From positions 1 to 17,264 of the forward strand of contig CAIXQV010000430.1 in assembly GCA_903921605.1 (NCBI GenBank): a stretch of 17,264 nt of DNA. Direction: 5' to 3'. The notes under the pieces were generated by a model. That model made no database searches, was not told the DNA's origin, and was given only the letters and a program-made list of their open reading frames with translations. This document shows positions 6,589 to 16,311 of the stretch, piece by piece. Position 1 is the first letter of the stretch; each line of letters starts with the position of its first letter. Source of the DNA: an uncultured Planctomycetaceae bacterium (GTDB lineage Bacteria > Planctomycetota > Planctomycetia > Planctomycetales > Planctomycetaceae). Made by a program: the position numbers and the translations under genes.

Positions 6589-8229
6589 CTATTGGTTCCA
6601 CTGTTCTGGCAGAACACAGATATGACGGCGCTCACTCTCCAGCGATTCCGGGAAGTCACTGCGAGCGTGTACACCCCGGCTTTCCCGTCGTTCCAAAGCC
6701 GCAGCGGCCATGGCGCGTCCAACTAACATCATGTTTTGAAGTTCCCAACCCGCCGGCTCGCTGAGATCTCTGCGGCAGACATAGTTCGCCCAGAAGTCCA
6801 GTTGCTGCCGCGCTGCGGCAAGATCCGTTTCGTTGCGACTGATCCCCACGCTCCGCCACATCAGGCTTCTCAGAGCATTCCGAATGTCGGTCAGGTCCAG
6901 TTGCTCATCGCCCCGTAGAATCTCCCGGGCTGAACGTGATTCGATCGGTGGTGCAGAGAATGTATCGGGCTGGCTCATCGCCACCTGCGAAGCATTTCGT
7001 CCGCAACGAAGCCCAAAGACGACTCCTTCCAGAAGACTATTGCTGGCCAATCGATTTGCGCCATGCAGCCCGCTGGAAGTCACTTCTCCGGCCGCCCACA
7101 GTCCGGGCAAACTTGTTCGACCATCGAGATCTGTTGTCACGCCGCCGATCATATAATGGGCTCCGGGACGAACGGGGACTTTGTCACGTGTCAGATCCAA
7201 CCCAAAATCTGCACAGACTTTGCCGATGTGCGGGAACCGCAGGCGAATGCGGTCGGCCTCAATTGGAGACAGATCGAGATAAACACAGGGATGCGCTGTC
7301 TTTGCCATCTGCTGAGTAATTGCCTGGCTCACCACATCGCGGGGAGCAAGTTCACCGGCCGGATTATAGTCGTGCATGAAGCGACGACCGAAGCAATCCA
7401 CCAGGTGCGCGCCTTCGCCTCGGACAGCTTCTGTGATCAGATAGCGTGAGCTGCCTGCGATATAAAGCACCGTTGGATGGAACTGCATAAACTCCATATC
7501 GCGCAAAATGCAGCCAGCCCGCAATGCAACAGCGTGTCCGTCTGCTGTGGCAATCTGTGGGTTCGTCGTTTCACGATACAACGCGCCAGCACCGCCGGTG
7601 CACAGAATTGTCTGCTTGGCCCAGACAAACGTACGACCATGATTCGGATTCCACACCAACGCACCACGACAGATGCCTTCGTGAGTCAACAGGTCGAGCG
7701 TAAACGTCTTGGGCCAGATATCAATATGAGCGGCCTCGGAAGCACGCCGGTTCATCGCTCGCATGACTTCCTGGCCCGTCGCATCTCCCAATGCATGGGC
7801 CACTCGCGGATGACTGTGACCGCCTTCCAATGTCAGAGCCAGCTCCCCGTCGACCTTGTCAAACTCAGCGCCGTAAGCACTCAATTCACGAATGCGCTGC
7901 GGTGCCTCGCGGATCACCAGTTCAACGACTTCTTCGTGACACAGTCCTTTACCAGCCGCGATCGTGTCGGCCACATGGTTGGAAAAATCATCCAGCGGAT
8001 CCAGAACCCCCGCGATTCCTCCCTGCGCATACGCGCTGTTAGAATGCTGCAGCGAATCTTTCGTCACAACAACGGTTCGCAGAGACGGATCAACCGCTAA
8101 TGCGGCCCTGATTCCGGCAATTCCTCCACCGATAACGAGCACGTCGGTAAACAGATGTGGTACTCGTTTAGGATCAAACGGGACCAGATATCGACGCATT
8201 GACGGAACATGAATGGTGCGTGATTGCAT
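6589..8229 (-). CDS. nadB: L-aspartate oxidase
   Basis: This FAD enzyme oxidises L-aspartate to iminoaspartate, the first step of de novo NAD synthesis; NadA then makes quinolinate. The 546-aa length fits the family (about 540). Visible marks are the FAD-binding DVLVIGGGIAG at residues 29-39, HALGDATGQEVMRA in the substrate-domain region, QFHPT, TEAVRGEGAHLVD, the RDVVSQAI segment, and the late FAD motif GGVTTDLDGRTSLPGLWAAGE followed by GLHGANRLASNSLLEG. The C-terminal helical domain ends in ESRGVHARSDFPE, the usual family signature. About 25 residues precede the FAD fold; a Met at residue 11 is an alternative start, but neither has a strong ribosome site. The start lies only 27 nt after the T tract of the clpP terminator, so its promoter must overlap that terminator or clpP. 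nadA and nadC are not in the window. Confidence 0.93.
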   Translation of the reverse strand: MQSRTIHVPSMRRYLVPFDPKRVPHLFTDVLVIGGGIAGIRAALAVDPSLRTVVVTKDSLQHSNSAYAQGGIAGVLDPLDDFSNHVADTIAAGKGLCHEEVVELVIREAPQRIRELSAYGAEFDKVDGELALTLEGGHSHPRVAHALGDATGQEVMRAMNRRASEAAHIDIWPKTFTLDLLTHEGICRGALVWNPNHGRTFVWAKQTILCTGGAGALYRETTNPQIATADGHAVALRAGCILRDMEFMQFHPTVLYIAGSSRYLITEAVRGEGAHLVDCFGRRFMHDYNPAGELAPRDVVSQAITQQMAKTAHPCVYLDLSPIEADRIRLRFPHIGKVCADFGLDLTRDKVPVRPGAHYMIGGVTTDLDGRTSLPGLWAAGEVTSSGLHGANRLASNSLLEGVVFGLRCGRNASQVAMSQPDTFSAPPIESRSAREILRGDEQLDLTDIRNALRSLMWRSVGISRNETDLAAARQQLDFWANYVCRRDLSEPAGWELQNMMLVGRAMAAAALERRESRGVHARSDFPESLESERRHICVLPEQWNQ

Positions 8230-8256
8230 CGCGAAAGCTCGTCAAACGAAAGAGAC

Positions 8257-8289
8257 AAAAAAAGCCGCCCTGGAAACCAGAGGCGGCTT
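8257..8289 (-). terminator. Intrinsic terminator after the clpP pair
   Basis: On the minus strand AAGCCGCC (8289-8282) pairs with GGCGGCTT (8269-8262); a further CTGG/CCAG continues the stem past one bulged base around a 3-nt loop. Seven T follow directly (8263-8257). It lies 36 nt beyond the clpP stop. This is a textbook rho-independent terminator. Confidence 0.9.
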
Positions 8290-8325
8290 GTATTGTGGCA
8301 TTATCAGGGCACGATCAATAATCGA

Positions 8326-8922
8326 TCAGCCGAGTTTCTGCAGAACATTGTCAATCAGGTTGTACTGTTTGGCTTCGTCTGCAGACATGAAGTTGTCGCG
8401 GTCAGTGTCTTCTTCAATCTTCGTCAGCGTCTGGCCCGTATGCTTCAGCAGAATGTCGTTCATTTTGCCTTTGATTCGCAGCACTTCCTTGGCATGGATT
8501 TCCAGTTCTGTTGCTGTTCCTTCCATACCCGCCAACGGCTGATGAATCATGATGCGTGCATTCGGCAAAGCATTTCGCTTGCCTGGAGTTCCCGCCGTCA
8601 GCAGGATCGCACCCATACTGGCCGCCTGACCGATGCAATACGTCGCCACATCGCAACTGATGTATTGCATGGTGTCGTAAATCGCCATGCCTGCTGTGAT
8701 CGATCCGCCCGGGCTGTTGATATAGAAATGAATATCAGCCTTAGGGTCATCGAACTGCAAAAACAGAAACTGAGCAACGATGCTGTTGGCCACATCGTCG
8801 TTAACACCGCTGCCCAGGATCACGATGCGATCCTTCAGCAGGCGGCTATAAATGTCCATCGCGCGTTCGTCGCGACCATTTTTTTCAATGACATAAGGAA
8901 CAAGTACAGTCATATCCGGCAT
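8326..8922 (-). CDS. clpP: ATP-dependent Clp protease proteolytic subunit (second of the pair)
   Basis: This serine protease subunit forms the barrel that degrades proteins fed by ClpX, ClpA or ClpC. The 198-aa length is normal. The triad is intact and spaced as in E. coli ClpP: Ser102 in [11 protein letters not shown], His127 in IMIHQPLAG and Asp176 in TDRDNFM. The oxyanion and substrate-strand region [16 protein letters not shown] is conserved. The N-terminus ([14 protein letters not shown]) has two possible Met starts (residues 1 and 4), and neither has a strong ribosome site. It follows the other clpP by 65 nt and ends 36 nt before a strong terminator. It is the more canonical of the two copies, and its partner may form a mixed barrel with it. 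No clpX follows, unlike in many proteobacteria. Confidence 0.95.
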   Translation of the reverse strand: MPDMTVLVPYVIEKNGRDERAMDIYSRLLKDRIVILGSGVNDDVANSIVAQFLFLQFDDPKADIHFYINSPGGSITAGMAIYDTMQYISCDVATYCIGQAASMGAILLTAGTPGKRNALPNARIMIHQPLAGMEGTATELEIHAKEVLRIKGKMNDILLKHTGQTLTKIEEDTDRDNFMSADEAKQYNLIDNVLQKLG

Positions 8923-8987
8923 CCCGCAGAGATGATTTTTGATTCGAAGTCAGAACAGTCACCCGAGCAATTCACTATGTCAGCAAA

Positions 8988-9599
8988 CTACTTCTTTTTT
9001 TCTTTGGGAGGACGTTCCAGAATCTCATCCACCAGACCGTAAGCCTTGGCGTCAACCGCATTTAGGTAATGGTCGCGCTGAGTATCCTTCGCGATTCGTT
9101 CAATCGGCTGCTTCGTGTGATCTGCCAGAATCTCGTTCAGCAACTGACGAGCAGCCAGAATATCACGAGCCTGAATTTCAATATCAGAAACCTGACCACC
9201 CACTTGACCATAAGGCTGGTGGATCATGATCTTTGAATGCTTCAGAGCAAACCGCTTTCCAGGTGCCCCACCAGCCACAAGAATCGCCCCACCACTCGCT
9301 GATAGTCCAACGCTGTAAGTGGCGACGTCGCACTCTACGAACTGCATAATGTCGTAGATCGCGAGAGTTGCGGTGACTGAACCACCAGGCGAGTTGATGT
9401 AAAGATGAATGTCCTGATGTCGATTCTCGGACTGCAGGAACAGCATCTTCATGACGATCAGATTGGCACTGCCGTCATGAATCGGGCCGTCCAGGAAAAT
9501 GATCCGATTGTCAAGCAGCAGATCACCGACCGTCATCTGACGTTGAGCCGAATATTCTCGGGCTGCCATTGGCATGTAGTCGAATCGCGGGTCCTTCAT
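8988..9599 (-). CDS. clpP: ATP-dependent Clp protease proteolytic subunit (first of the pair, divergent active-site loop)
   Basis: This is a second ClpP of 203 aa, clearly a paralogue of the downstream gene. The triad is present at the same numbering: Ser102, His127 (IMIHQPYGQ) and Asp176 (TQRDHYL). The nucleophile loop reads VGLSASGGAILVAGG rather than the usual GQAASMGA, so Gly replaces the Met after the serine and Leu-Ser replaces Gln-Ala; this may change the S1 pocket or processing. The tail is basic (RPPKEKKK). AGGA lies 8 nt upstream of the ATG. It sits between tig, with an intervening terminator, and the other clpP. Paired clpP genes also occur in actinobacteria and cyanobacteria, where both subunits can be needed for an active mixed complex; that is inference here. 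Confidence 0.93.
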   Translation of the reverse strand: MKDPRFDYMPMAAREYSAQRQMTVGDLLLDNRIIFLDGPIHDGSANLIVMKMLFLQSENRHQDIHLYINSPGGSVTATLAIYDIMQFVECDVATYSVGLSASGGAILVAGGAPGKRFALKHSKIMIHQPYGQVGGQVSDIEIQARDILAARQLLNEILADHTKQPIERIAKDTQRDHYLNAVDAKAYGLVDEILERPPKEKKK

Positions 9600-9680
9600 T
9601 CGCTTTATCCTGCTGAGAACTACTCTTCGTGGATCGTCCGGGCTGAATCAGGCCAGACTATTTTCAGAATTCGGTCTGTA

Positions 9681-9718
9681 AACAAAAACAGGCGTCGCGT
9701 CATCCTACGCGCGCCTGT
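9681..9718 (-). terminator. Intrinsic terminator between tig and the clpP pair
   Basis: Read on the minus strand, ACAGGCG plus CGCGT pair with ACGCG plus CGCCTGT, with a single bulged base and a 6-nt loop, followed by TTTTTGTT (9688-9681). It begins 20 nt after the tig stop. It implies that clpP is at least partly expressed apart from tig, from a start in the 80 nt between this hairpin and the ATG at 9599, or by read-through. Confidence 0.8.
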
Positions 9719-9737
9719 CTGTTTCTTGTAGTTTCGA

Positions 9738-11195
<1,458 letters not shown>

Positions 11196-11235
11196 TCTCT
11201 GTTTCCCAGAACTGTTGATGGCCAGCCTCCACCGG

Positions 11236-11261
11236 TTTTATTGGCCCGGGAGGCAATAAAA
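11236..11261. other. AT-rich hairpin between tRNA-Gly and tig
   Basis: TTTTATTG (11236-11243) pairs with CAATAAAA (11254-11261), with CC/GG inside and one bulged G. T runs are on the 5' side on both strands, so it does not have the form of an intrinsic terminator. It could help release the tRNA 3' end from a tRNA-tig transcript. This is inference. Confidence 0.3.
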
Positions 11262-11264
11262 AAG

Positions 11265-11337
11265 AGCGGGTGAAGGGACTCGAACCCTCGACAATCACGT
11301 TGGCAACGTGATGCTCTACCAACTGAGCTACACCCGC
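11265..11337 (-). tRNA. tRNA-Gly (anticodon GCC)
   Basis: The minus strand folds into a 73-nt cloverleaf. The acceptor stem is GCGGGTG/CACCCGC, the D stem GCTC/GAGC, the anticodon stem TCACG/CGTGA with loop TTGCCAA (anticodon GCC at 11304-11302), the variable loop TTGTC, and the T stem GAGGG/CCCTT with loop TTCGAGT. The discriminator base is T, as expected for glycine tRNAs. The CCA end is not encoded. The gene lies upstream of tig on the same strand and may share its transcript. Confidence 0.97.
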
Positions 11338-11425
11338 AATGGTTTTGTGTTCCAGCGAAACACGATCAAATTGTAACGAATCAGTCTCTGGGAAAAGGCT
11401 GTCGACAGCAACTTCGCAGAAAATA

Positions 11426-11449
11426 GGACGGCAAATCTTCTTGCCGTTC
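11426..11449. other. Hairpin in the leader upstream of tRNA-Gly
   Basis: ACGGCAA (11428-11434) pairs with TTGCCGT (11441-11447) across a 6-nt loop, extended outward by a G-T and a G-C pair. On the minus strand it is followed by CCTATTTTC, too poor a T tract for a clear terminator. It lies between the promoter at 11537-11564 and the tRNA, and the 10-mer AATTGTAACG flanks it at 11369-11378 and 11460-11469. Confidence 0.35.
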
Positions 11450-11536
11450 ATAAATCCGCAATTGTAACGCTGCAAACACCCGTTCCAGACAGCCAGAAAT
11501 AGTGCTGGTTCGGCTGGAAGACCGCTTCGGGGCGGG

Positions 11537-11564
11537 ATTATGAGAGTTTCCAGGCTTTCGTCAA
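11537..11564 (-). promoter_or_regulatory. Sigma70-type promoter candidate for tRNA-Gly and tig
   Basis: On the minus strand TTGACG (11564-11559) and CATAAT (11542-11537) are separated by 16 bp, each one mismatch from consensus. The expected start is near 11530, giving a leader of about 190 nt before the tRNA. No gene lies between, so tRNA-Gly and probably tig are the natural targets. Confidence 0.5.
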
Positions 11565-11781
11565 CAGTTTCATGGCCTTTTAGATTCGGAATTCGCCCGC
11601 CTCGATCTTCAGCCGACTCTCGGGATTGTCCGATTCCTTTCCACGAGCGGTCCTCGGCCTTTGAAGTAGGCCCAAATTATGCGGCTTTTATGCCGATATC
11701 TCACTTCCGCTGCGTTGGACTGCCTGTCCTTGCATTTTTGGCAGACTGCTCAGAAGGCCCCATTCCTCGAAACCCAGAAAA

Positions 11782-12711
11782 CTACTGCAGTTCCACTCCC
11801 AGGTGCTTCATGAAGAACTTCATGTCTTCCCAGACCTGTTTCTTTGCAGCTGGGTTTCTAAGCAGGTACGACGGATGATAGGTGCACATGACCTTGATCC
11901 CGCGATAATCGAAAAGTTTTCCGCGAAGCTTTCCAACCGCCTGAGTTTCATTGAGCAAATTCTGAGCGGCAACAGTCCCCCAGCAGACGATGTACTTCGG
12001 TTGGACGACATGGATCTGAGCATCCAGGAACTCCCGACAATTTGCGGCTTCCTCCGGCAGCGGATTACGGTTTCCCGGCGGACGACACCGCAGAATATTG
12101 CAGATGTACAAGTCTTCGCGTTTCAATTGGCTGGCTTCGACAATTTTGTTCAGCAACTGCCCGGCTGGACCAACAAACGGCTCCCCTTTGGCATCTTCTT
12201 CCGCTCCCGGAGCTTCGCCGATAAACATGATGTCTGCGGTGGGATTGCCAACACCAAACACCGTCTGAGTTCTCCGCGAGGCCAGTTCCGGGCAACGCTG
12301 GCACCCGGAAACGCATTTCGCGAGCTTACTGAGGGCGTCTCGACGGCTTTCGAGATCTATGTAAACAGTCTCCATGACCGCCTTCGTTTCCGGAAACGGT
12401 CCGGCCTGCATGGCGACTTTGGCCGAATCATCAGAACCCAGCACGGATGAAGGGCTCTTCATCTCCGTCACTGGTGTGGCAGCCTTGAGCCGGATCGGGG
12501 TTCGCGACGCCACAGCCCCCGTCTCAGCCGCGGGCGAAACATTCTCGCTCGCAGCCGCTGCCTCCGCGACGACAAGACTCGGCCGTGGCTTTCCAAGCAC
12601 TCTCGAAGGCTTGGGAACATCAACCTTCGGCAGATGAGTCACTCCAGTCCCGGCCAGATGGCGAAGCCACTGTGCCATCGCGCGTTTACTGCTCATGGGC
12701 CAACAACACAT
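11782..12711 (-). CDS. Family 4 (type-4, Fe-S) uracil-DNA glycosylase with long N-terminal extension
   Basis: This enzyme removes uracil from DNA to start base excision repair. The catalytic domain covers residues ~125-309 and shows the family 4 marks: [20 protein letters not shown] at 165-184, CRPPGNRNP at 209-217 and HPSYLLR at 279-285. Four cysteines fit the 4Fe-4S ligands: Cys137 and Cys140 (GCQRC), Cys209 and Cys225, the last two 16 residues apart as I recall for the family. The first ~120 residues are Ala/Pro/Ser/Thr/Val-rich and probably disordered; known family 4 enzymes are about 200 aa and lack this. The start is uncertain: Met6 (12696) or Met12 are alternatives, and none has a clear ribosome site. 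It follows the sigma54 activator on the same strand by 131 bp. Confidence 0.9.
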   Translation of the reverse strand: MCCWPMSSKRAMAQWLRHLAGTGVTHLPKVDVPKPSRVLGKPRPSLVVAEAAAASENVSPAAETGAVASRTPIRLKAATPVTEMKSPSSVLGSDDSAKVAMQAGPFPETKAVMETVYIDLESRRDALSKLAKCVSGCQRCPELASRRTQTVFGVGNPTADIMFIGEAPGAEEDAKGEPFVGPAGQLLNKIVEASQLKREDLYICNILRCRPPGNRNPLPEEAANCREFLDAQIHVVQPKYIVCWGTVAAQNLLNETQAVGKLRGKLFDYRGIKVMCTYHPSYLLRNPAAKKQVWEDMKFFMKHLGVELQ

Positions 12712-12770
12712 TCAGGCTGAGACAACAGAAGAGGTAACAATCCGCCAACAACATCATGCCAGACAATCGC

Positions 12771-12793
12771 CGGGTTCACAATTCAGCAACCCG
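12771..12793. other. Short hairpin between the sigma54 activator gene and the glycosylase gene
   Basis: CGGGTT (12771-12776) pairs with AACCCG (12788-12793) over an 11-nt loop, 50 nt beyond the activator stop. No T tract follows on the minus strand, so termination is not supported. Confidence 0.25.
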
Positions 12794-12842
12794 AGTGAAT
12801 CAATTTTGGAAGAATGCCACTATGAGCGGATGATAATGTTCT

Positions 12843-15800
12843 TCAGGAGATCCCGTACTTCTTGCACTTGCTGAAGAAGGTGCTTCGCGGCAGGTTGAGC
12901 TGTCTTGCGGCGACGGCTTTGTTGCCGCCGGCGGCTCGTAATGCTTCGCGGAGCTGCTGCTCTTCGGATTGTGTTTCACGAAGCTGAGAGGCGTTTGATC
13001 CCGCATAACTTTCAGGCTCAGGCAGGCGTCGAGCAAGACTGCGGACGGTGAGCGTGGGCAGCGTTGATGTCTGAGTTCGGCGCCCGCCAATTGTTGGGCG
13101 TCCATCATCAGCGGCATTCCGCAGTTCGGGCGGCAAGTCGGCCAGGCAGATAATGTCGCTGTCGGCCAGCACGACGGCTCGCTCAATCACGTTCTCCAAC
13201 TCACGAATGTTGCCCGGCCACGGATGATTCTCCAGCGCGGCCAATGCGCTGGGGTCAATCTGACGAATCTGCTTTTTGGACTTCTGGGCGGCTCGGCTGA
13301 GAAAGAAGAAGACCAGTTCCGCCAGATCACCGGGCCGTTCCCTCAGTGGCGGCAGCGTTAGTGCGACGACGTTCAGGCGATAAAACAGGTCGGCTCGAAA
13401 TTGCCCTTTGGAAATCATCTCTTCCAGATTCCGATTGGTCGCCGCCACAAGTCGCACGTCCACCTGAATCGTCTTGTCACTGCCTACCGGTTCGAAACAT
13501 CGCTCCTGAAGAACTCGCAGAAGTTTGACCTGCGTCTCGTGGGAGATGTCGCCGATCTCATCCAGAAACAGCGTGCCTCCATTGGCTGCGAGGAACCGCC
13601 CGGCTTTATCGGCATGAGCGCCTGTGTAAGCGCCTTTCACATGACCAAACAATTCGCTTTCCAGCAGCGATGACGACAGAGCCGCACAGTTCACGCAGAC
13701 AAGATTTCCGGCGGCACGATCACTGTTGCGATGAATGACTTTGGCCAGCAACTCTTTGCCAGTCCCGCTTTCGCCTCGAATCAAAACCGTCGATGAGCTA
13801 CGAGCCACCTTGCGAACCTGATCCAGCACATCCAACAAAGCAGGACTGTTTCCTCGAACACCTTCTCGATCAAAACCCTGATCTGAGGCCAGAACCGGAG
13901 CCTGCCCTGCGTCTGTCTGAAGCGACGTCAGCTCCGCTCGCAGAGCAGCCATTTGACGCTGCTGTTCGGCGATGCGATCCATCTTCATCTTCAGCTCCGC
14001 ATCCAGCTGCGCCATCGCCTGATTCGCGCGGGAGCTGTGCAGAGCCAAAACGCTCATTTGAGCGATCGCGTGAAGGAACGTGATATCTTCAGCGCTGAAC
14101 ACCGCGCCGCCGCGACGACGTCCCAGAATAATGACGCCGTGAACTCCGCCTTCGCCTTCCATCACGCACAACAGTTCGGCTCGCAAGTCATGCAACAACT
14201 GCTGCATTGGCGACATCGCTTCGCGATTGGCTGAAGGAATTCGATGAATGACGGATTCGCCGGGGATGTCTACCTGAACCTGTTCAGGACGCAACTGAGC
14301 GGTCGCGGCCGATGTGGAACGTGTTCCGATCAGACGAAAAACACCGTGCCCATCGCGGACGTACATGATCGCCCACGAGGCATCCATCACATCCTGACAA
14401 GTCTTCAGAGTAATGTCGGCCATCCCGGATGGCTCGGCAAGATACGCCGCCGAGCGATTTAGTTGCTGCATCGCTCGATCGAGCTGGTACTTCTCACTGA
14501 AGAATCTTCGATCCACAACCGCCTGCAGTCGGTCACGCACCCACAAGCTCAGGCCAGCAGCCAGCAGCAGAATGAAGAACAGAGACAGTTGCTGAGTTGT
14601 CGTGGAATTCAGCGGGAGACTGTACGAATGAGTAAACACTCCACCGATCGCGAGTAACGTCGCGAAGCCGCCCGACACAATCATCGACATCAGCACATAT
14701 CGGCGGCTCTTGTCGTCGCCCTCTTCGGCCAGCATCAGGCGATGGCGAAAGATGCCGTGCGAATAAGCCGCCATAAACAACATGCTCGCGATAAACATCG
14801 GGATCTGAGCATGTCCAAGAGCGAAGTCGACTTTGCGAAAGAATGCGAGGTACAACGTATAGCCGATGGGAATTGTCGAAAGCAGCGCGGCCCCAAGAAT
14901 CGTAGCCACCTGGCGACGCTCATGAGGTGTTTCCAGGCGAATCAAACTGAGGGCCAGCTTGCCGACCGTGATCGCAAAGTAGAGTGATGCAAAGATAATT
15001 GCCACATGGACCATTGATCGCAGCAGCGATAACAGCCATGTTGCATGGGCCACGGAAGCCACTGTTGAAGCCGAACCATGCACGGCAATCTGTGACAACA
15101 CGGCCAGTTTCTGAAACACATTCAGAGTATCACTGCCGTTCAGGCTCCACGCCGCCCAGTAAATTACGACGAGAGAAACGCAGATCAGACCTGCTATTCC
15201 GAAGGCCGTTCCCAGGACCCAGCCGCGGCGGCCACGGACAAACTCGGGCTCTTTCGGAAAGACCAAAAAGAAGTTCAGCACGAGACAAGGCAGCATCGCA
15301 GCGCAAACGATGAACGGGATGTTCAGCAAAGGGCTATTCGCCAAAATCCACCAGTGAAACCCAGGCACGAATGCTCCCATGGCCGCACAGCACATCAGGC
15401 AGAAATTCTGAGCAACCCGGTCGAATGGACGATACCAATAAGAGGTAAGTGCGATCGCGAGGATCGATAGCTGACAGACAAACCAGAAAATCGTGAGCGA
15501 GACTTCGCCAACGTTCACCGGATGTACCGGCACGTAGACGCGACTTTCCACCTCCTGATGAGCGGCCCCGGGTCGACGATAAACGATTTCAACAAGTCGT
15601 TGTGAGGGCTGAGAAGGATCTGCACTATACACCTCCACCAAAGGAGGAACTCGCAGCTTCGCCGGGTCTGACTCCGGAGCTAACTGCCCACCGGGTGGAA
15701 TCTTGGCGGAACGCAACGACTCTAGAGCGGACACGAAATCCAGAAACGTGCCAATCTGCCGCCCATTGAGGCGAAGAAGTTGGTCGCCCGCTCTGGGCAC

Positions 15801-16286
15801 GGAAGAATCAATCACAAAATCCGGGCGACTCCATTCCCAGATCTCGATCCCCGACAAGGGCCGCGAAATTGTTTTTCGCGGGGCGGGCTCAGAAACAGCC
15901 GCAACCTGCGCAGGGGCGATCGATAACCGCCGAGCCGCCAGCGAAACGGCTCTGCGTTGATGTGTCCCTGTTGCCTCAGACAAAACTGAAACAGCTTGCG
16001 GCAAGTTTGCCAGCGGTCGGAATCGTGCAACCCCGGAAATCCTGCTTCTGTCTGTCGAGCCGCAGCCGTCTGCAAGGCAATTCAATGCCGGGCGAAGATC
16101 AGGGACCTCGGGGGCCAAGATCGGCGCGGGGCCATCCGGGAGTAAGCAACGAAGACCAACGTCGGGAAAGGTGGCAACATTCAAGAGCACGGTCACGCAA
16201 TACGTCACCACGAGCCCCGTGCATGTCGCAACGAAGGCGCGGCAATCGTGCGTCCCGCCCTGATTATTTGAATACCACAGCTTCAC
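12843..16286 (-). CDS. Membrane-embedded sigma54-dependent transcription activator (PDZ - multi-TM - GAF - AAA+ - Fis HTH)
   Basis: The 1147-aa protein starts with one membrane segment (~18-38). An exported region follows, with a PDZ-like domain (~145-240; RAGDQLLRLNGRQIG). Then come about nine membrane segments between 262 and 584, a linker (DRRFFSEKYQLD), a GAF domain (~605-750), a coiled coil (~755-795), the sigma54-interacting AAA+ domain (~810-1045) and a Fis-type helix-turn-helix (1111-1145, GGNKAVAARQLNLPRSTFF). The AAA+ part is intact: Walker A GESGTGKE 838-845, GAYTGA 885-890 (a Tyr variant of the sigma54-contacting GAFTGA), Walker B TLFLDE 905-910, the FRADLFYRLNV region and HPWPGNIREL 1021-1030. 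It has no receiver domain, so it should sense directly through PDZ, membrane or GAF parts. The start is GTG at 16286 with AAGGA 9-10 nt upstream. It faces dyad repeats and a sigma54 promoter across the divergent intergenic region. Confidence 0.93.
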   Translation of the reverse strand: MKLWYSNNQGGTHDCRAFVATCTGLVVTYCVTVLLNVATFPDVGLRCLLPDGPAPILAPEVPDLRPALNCLADGCGSTDRSRISGVARFRPLANLPQAVSVLSEATGTHQRRAVSLAARRLSIAPAQVAAVSEPAPRKTISRPLSGIEIWEWSRPDFVIDSSVPRAGDQLLRLNGRQIGTFLDFVSALESLRSAKIPPGGQLAPESDPAKLRVPPLVEVYSADPSQPSQRLVEIVYRRPGAAHQEVESRVYVPVHPVNVGEVSLTIFWFVCQLSILAIALTSYWYRPFDRVAQNFCLMCCAAMGAFVPGFHWWILANSPLLNIPFIVCAAMLPCLVLNFFLVFPKEPEFVRGRRGWVLGTAFGIAGLICVSLVVIYWAAWSLNGSDTLNVFQKLAVLSQIAVHGSASTVASVAHATWLLSLLRSMVHVAIIFASLYFAITVGKLALSLIRLETPHERRQVATILGAALLSTIPIGYTLYLAFFRKVDFALGHAQIPMFIASMLFMAAYSHGIFRHRLMLAEEGDDKSRRYVLMSMIVSGGFATLLAIGGVFTHSYSLPLNSTTTQQLSLFFILLLAAGLSLWVRDRLQAVVDRRFFSEKYQLDRAMQQLNRSAAYLAEPSGMADITLKTCQDVMDASWAIMYVRDGHGVFRLIGTRSTSAATAQLRPEQVQVDIPGESVIHRIPSANREAMSPMQQLLHDLRAELLCVMEGEGGVHGVIILGRRRGGAVFSAEDITFLHAIAQMSVLALHSSRANQAMAQLDAELKMKMDRIAEQQRQMAALRAELTSLQTDAGQAPVLASDQGFDREGVRGNSPALLDVLDQVRKVARSSSTVLIRGESGTGKELLAKVIHRNSDRAAGNLVCVNCAALSSSLLESELFGHVKGAYTGAHADKAGRFLAANGGTLFLDEIGDISHETQVKLLRVLQERCFEPVGSDKTIQVDVRLVAATNRNLEEMISKGQFRADLFYRLNVVALTLPPLRERPGDLAELVFFFLSRAAQKSKKQIRQIDPSALAALENHPWPGNIRELENVIERAVVLADSDIICLADLPPELRNAADDGRPTIGGRRTQTSTLPTLTVRSLARRLPEPESYAGSNASQLRETQSEEQQLREALRAAGGNKAVAARQLNLPRSTFFSKCKKYGIS

Positions 16287-16311
16287 GGAAAAGTTTCCTT
16301 AGATTCCCCAG

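Larger units (their letters stand above)
11338..11781. other. Intergenic stretch between tRNA-Gly and the uracil-DNA glycosylase gene
   Basis: It holds the promoter at 11537-11564, the hairpin at 11426-11449 and two copies of AATTGTAACG (11369-11378, 11460-11469), whose complement includes a TACAAT -10-like box. I see no supported gene. The frame that crosses this region and the tRNA is a translation of the tRNA itself. Confidence 0.5.

Noticed and set aside
11803..12450. Plus-strand open frame of 215 aa opposite the uracil-DNA glycosylase
   Set aside because: It is antisense to a clear family 4 enzyme with Fe-S cysteines and catalytic motifs.
12712..12770. Possible second -24/-12 promoter on the minus strand before the glycosylase (CTGGCATG then TTG)
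   Set aside because: The -12 element lacks the GC pair at the required 12-bp distance, so it does not meet the sigma54 pattern.
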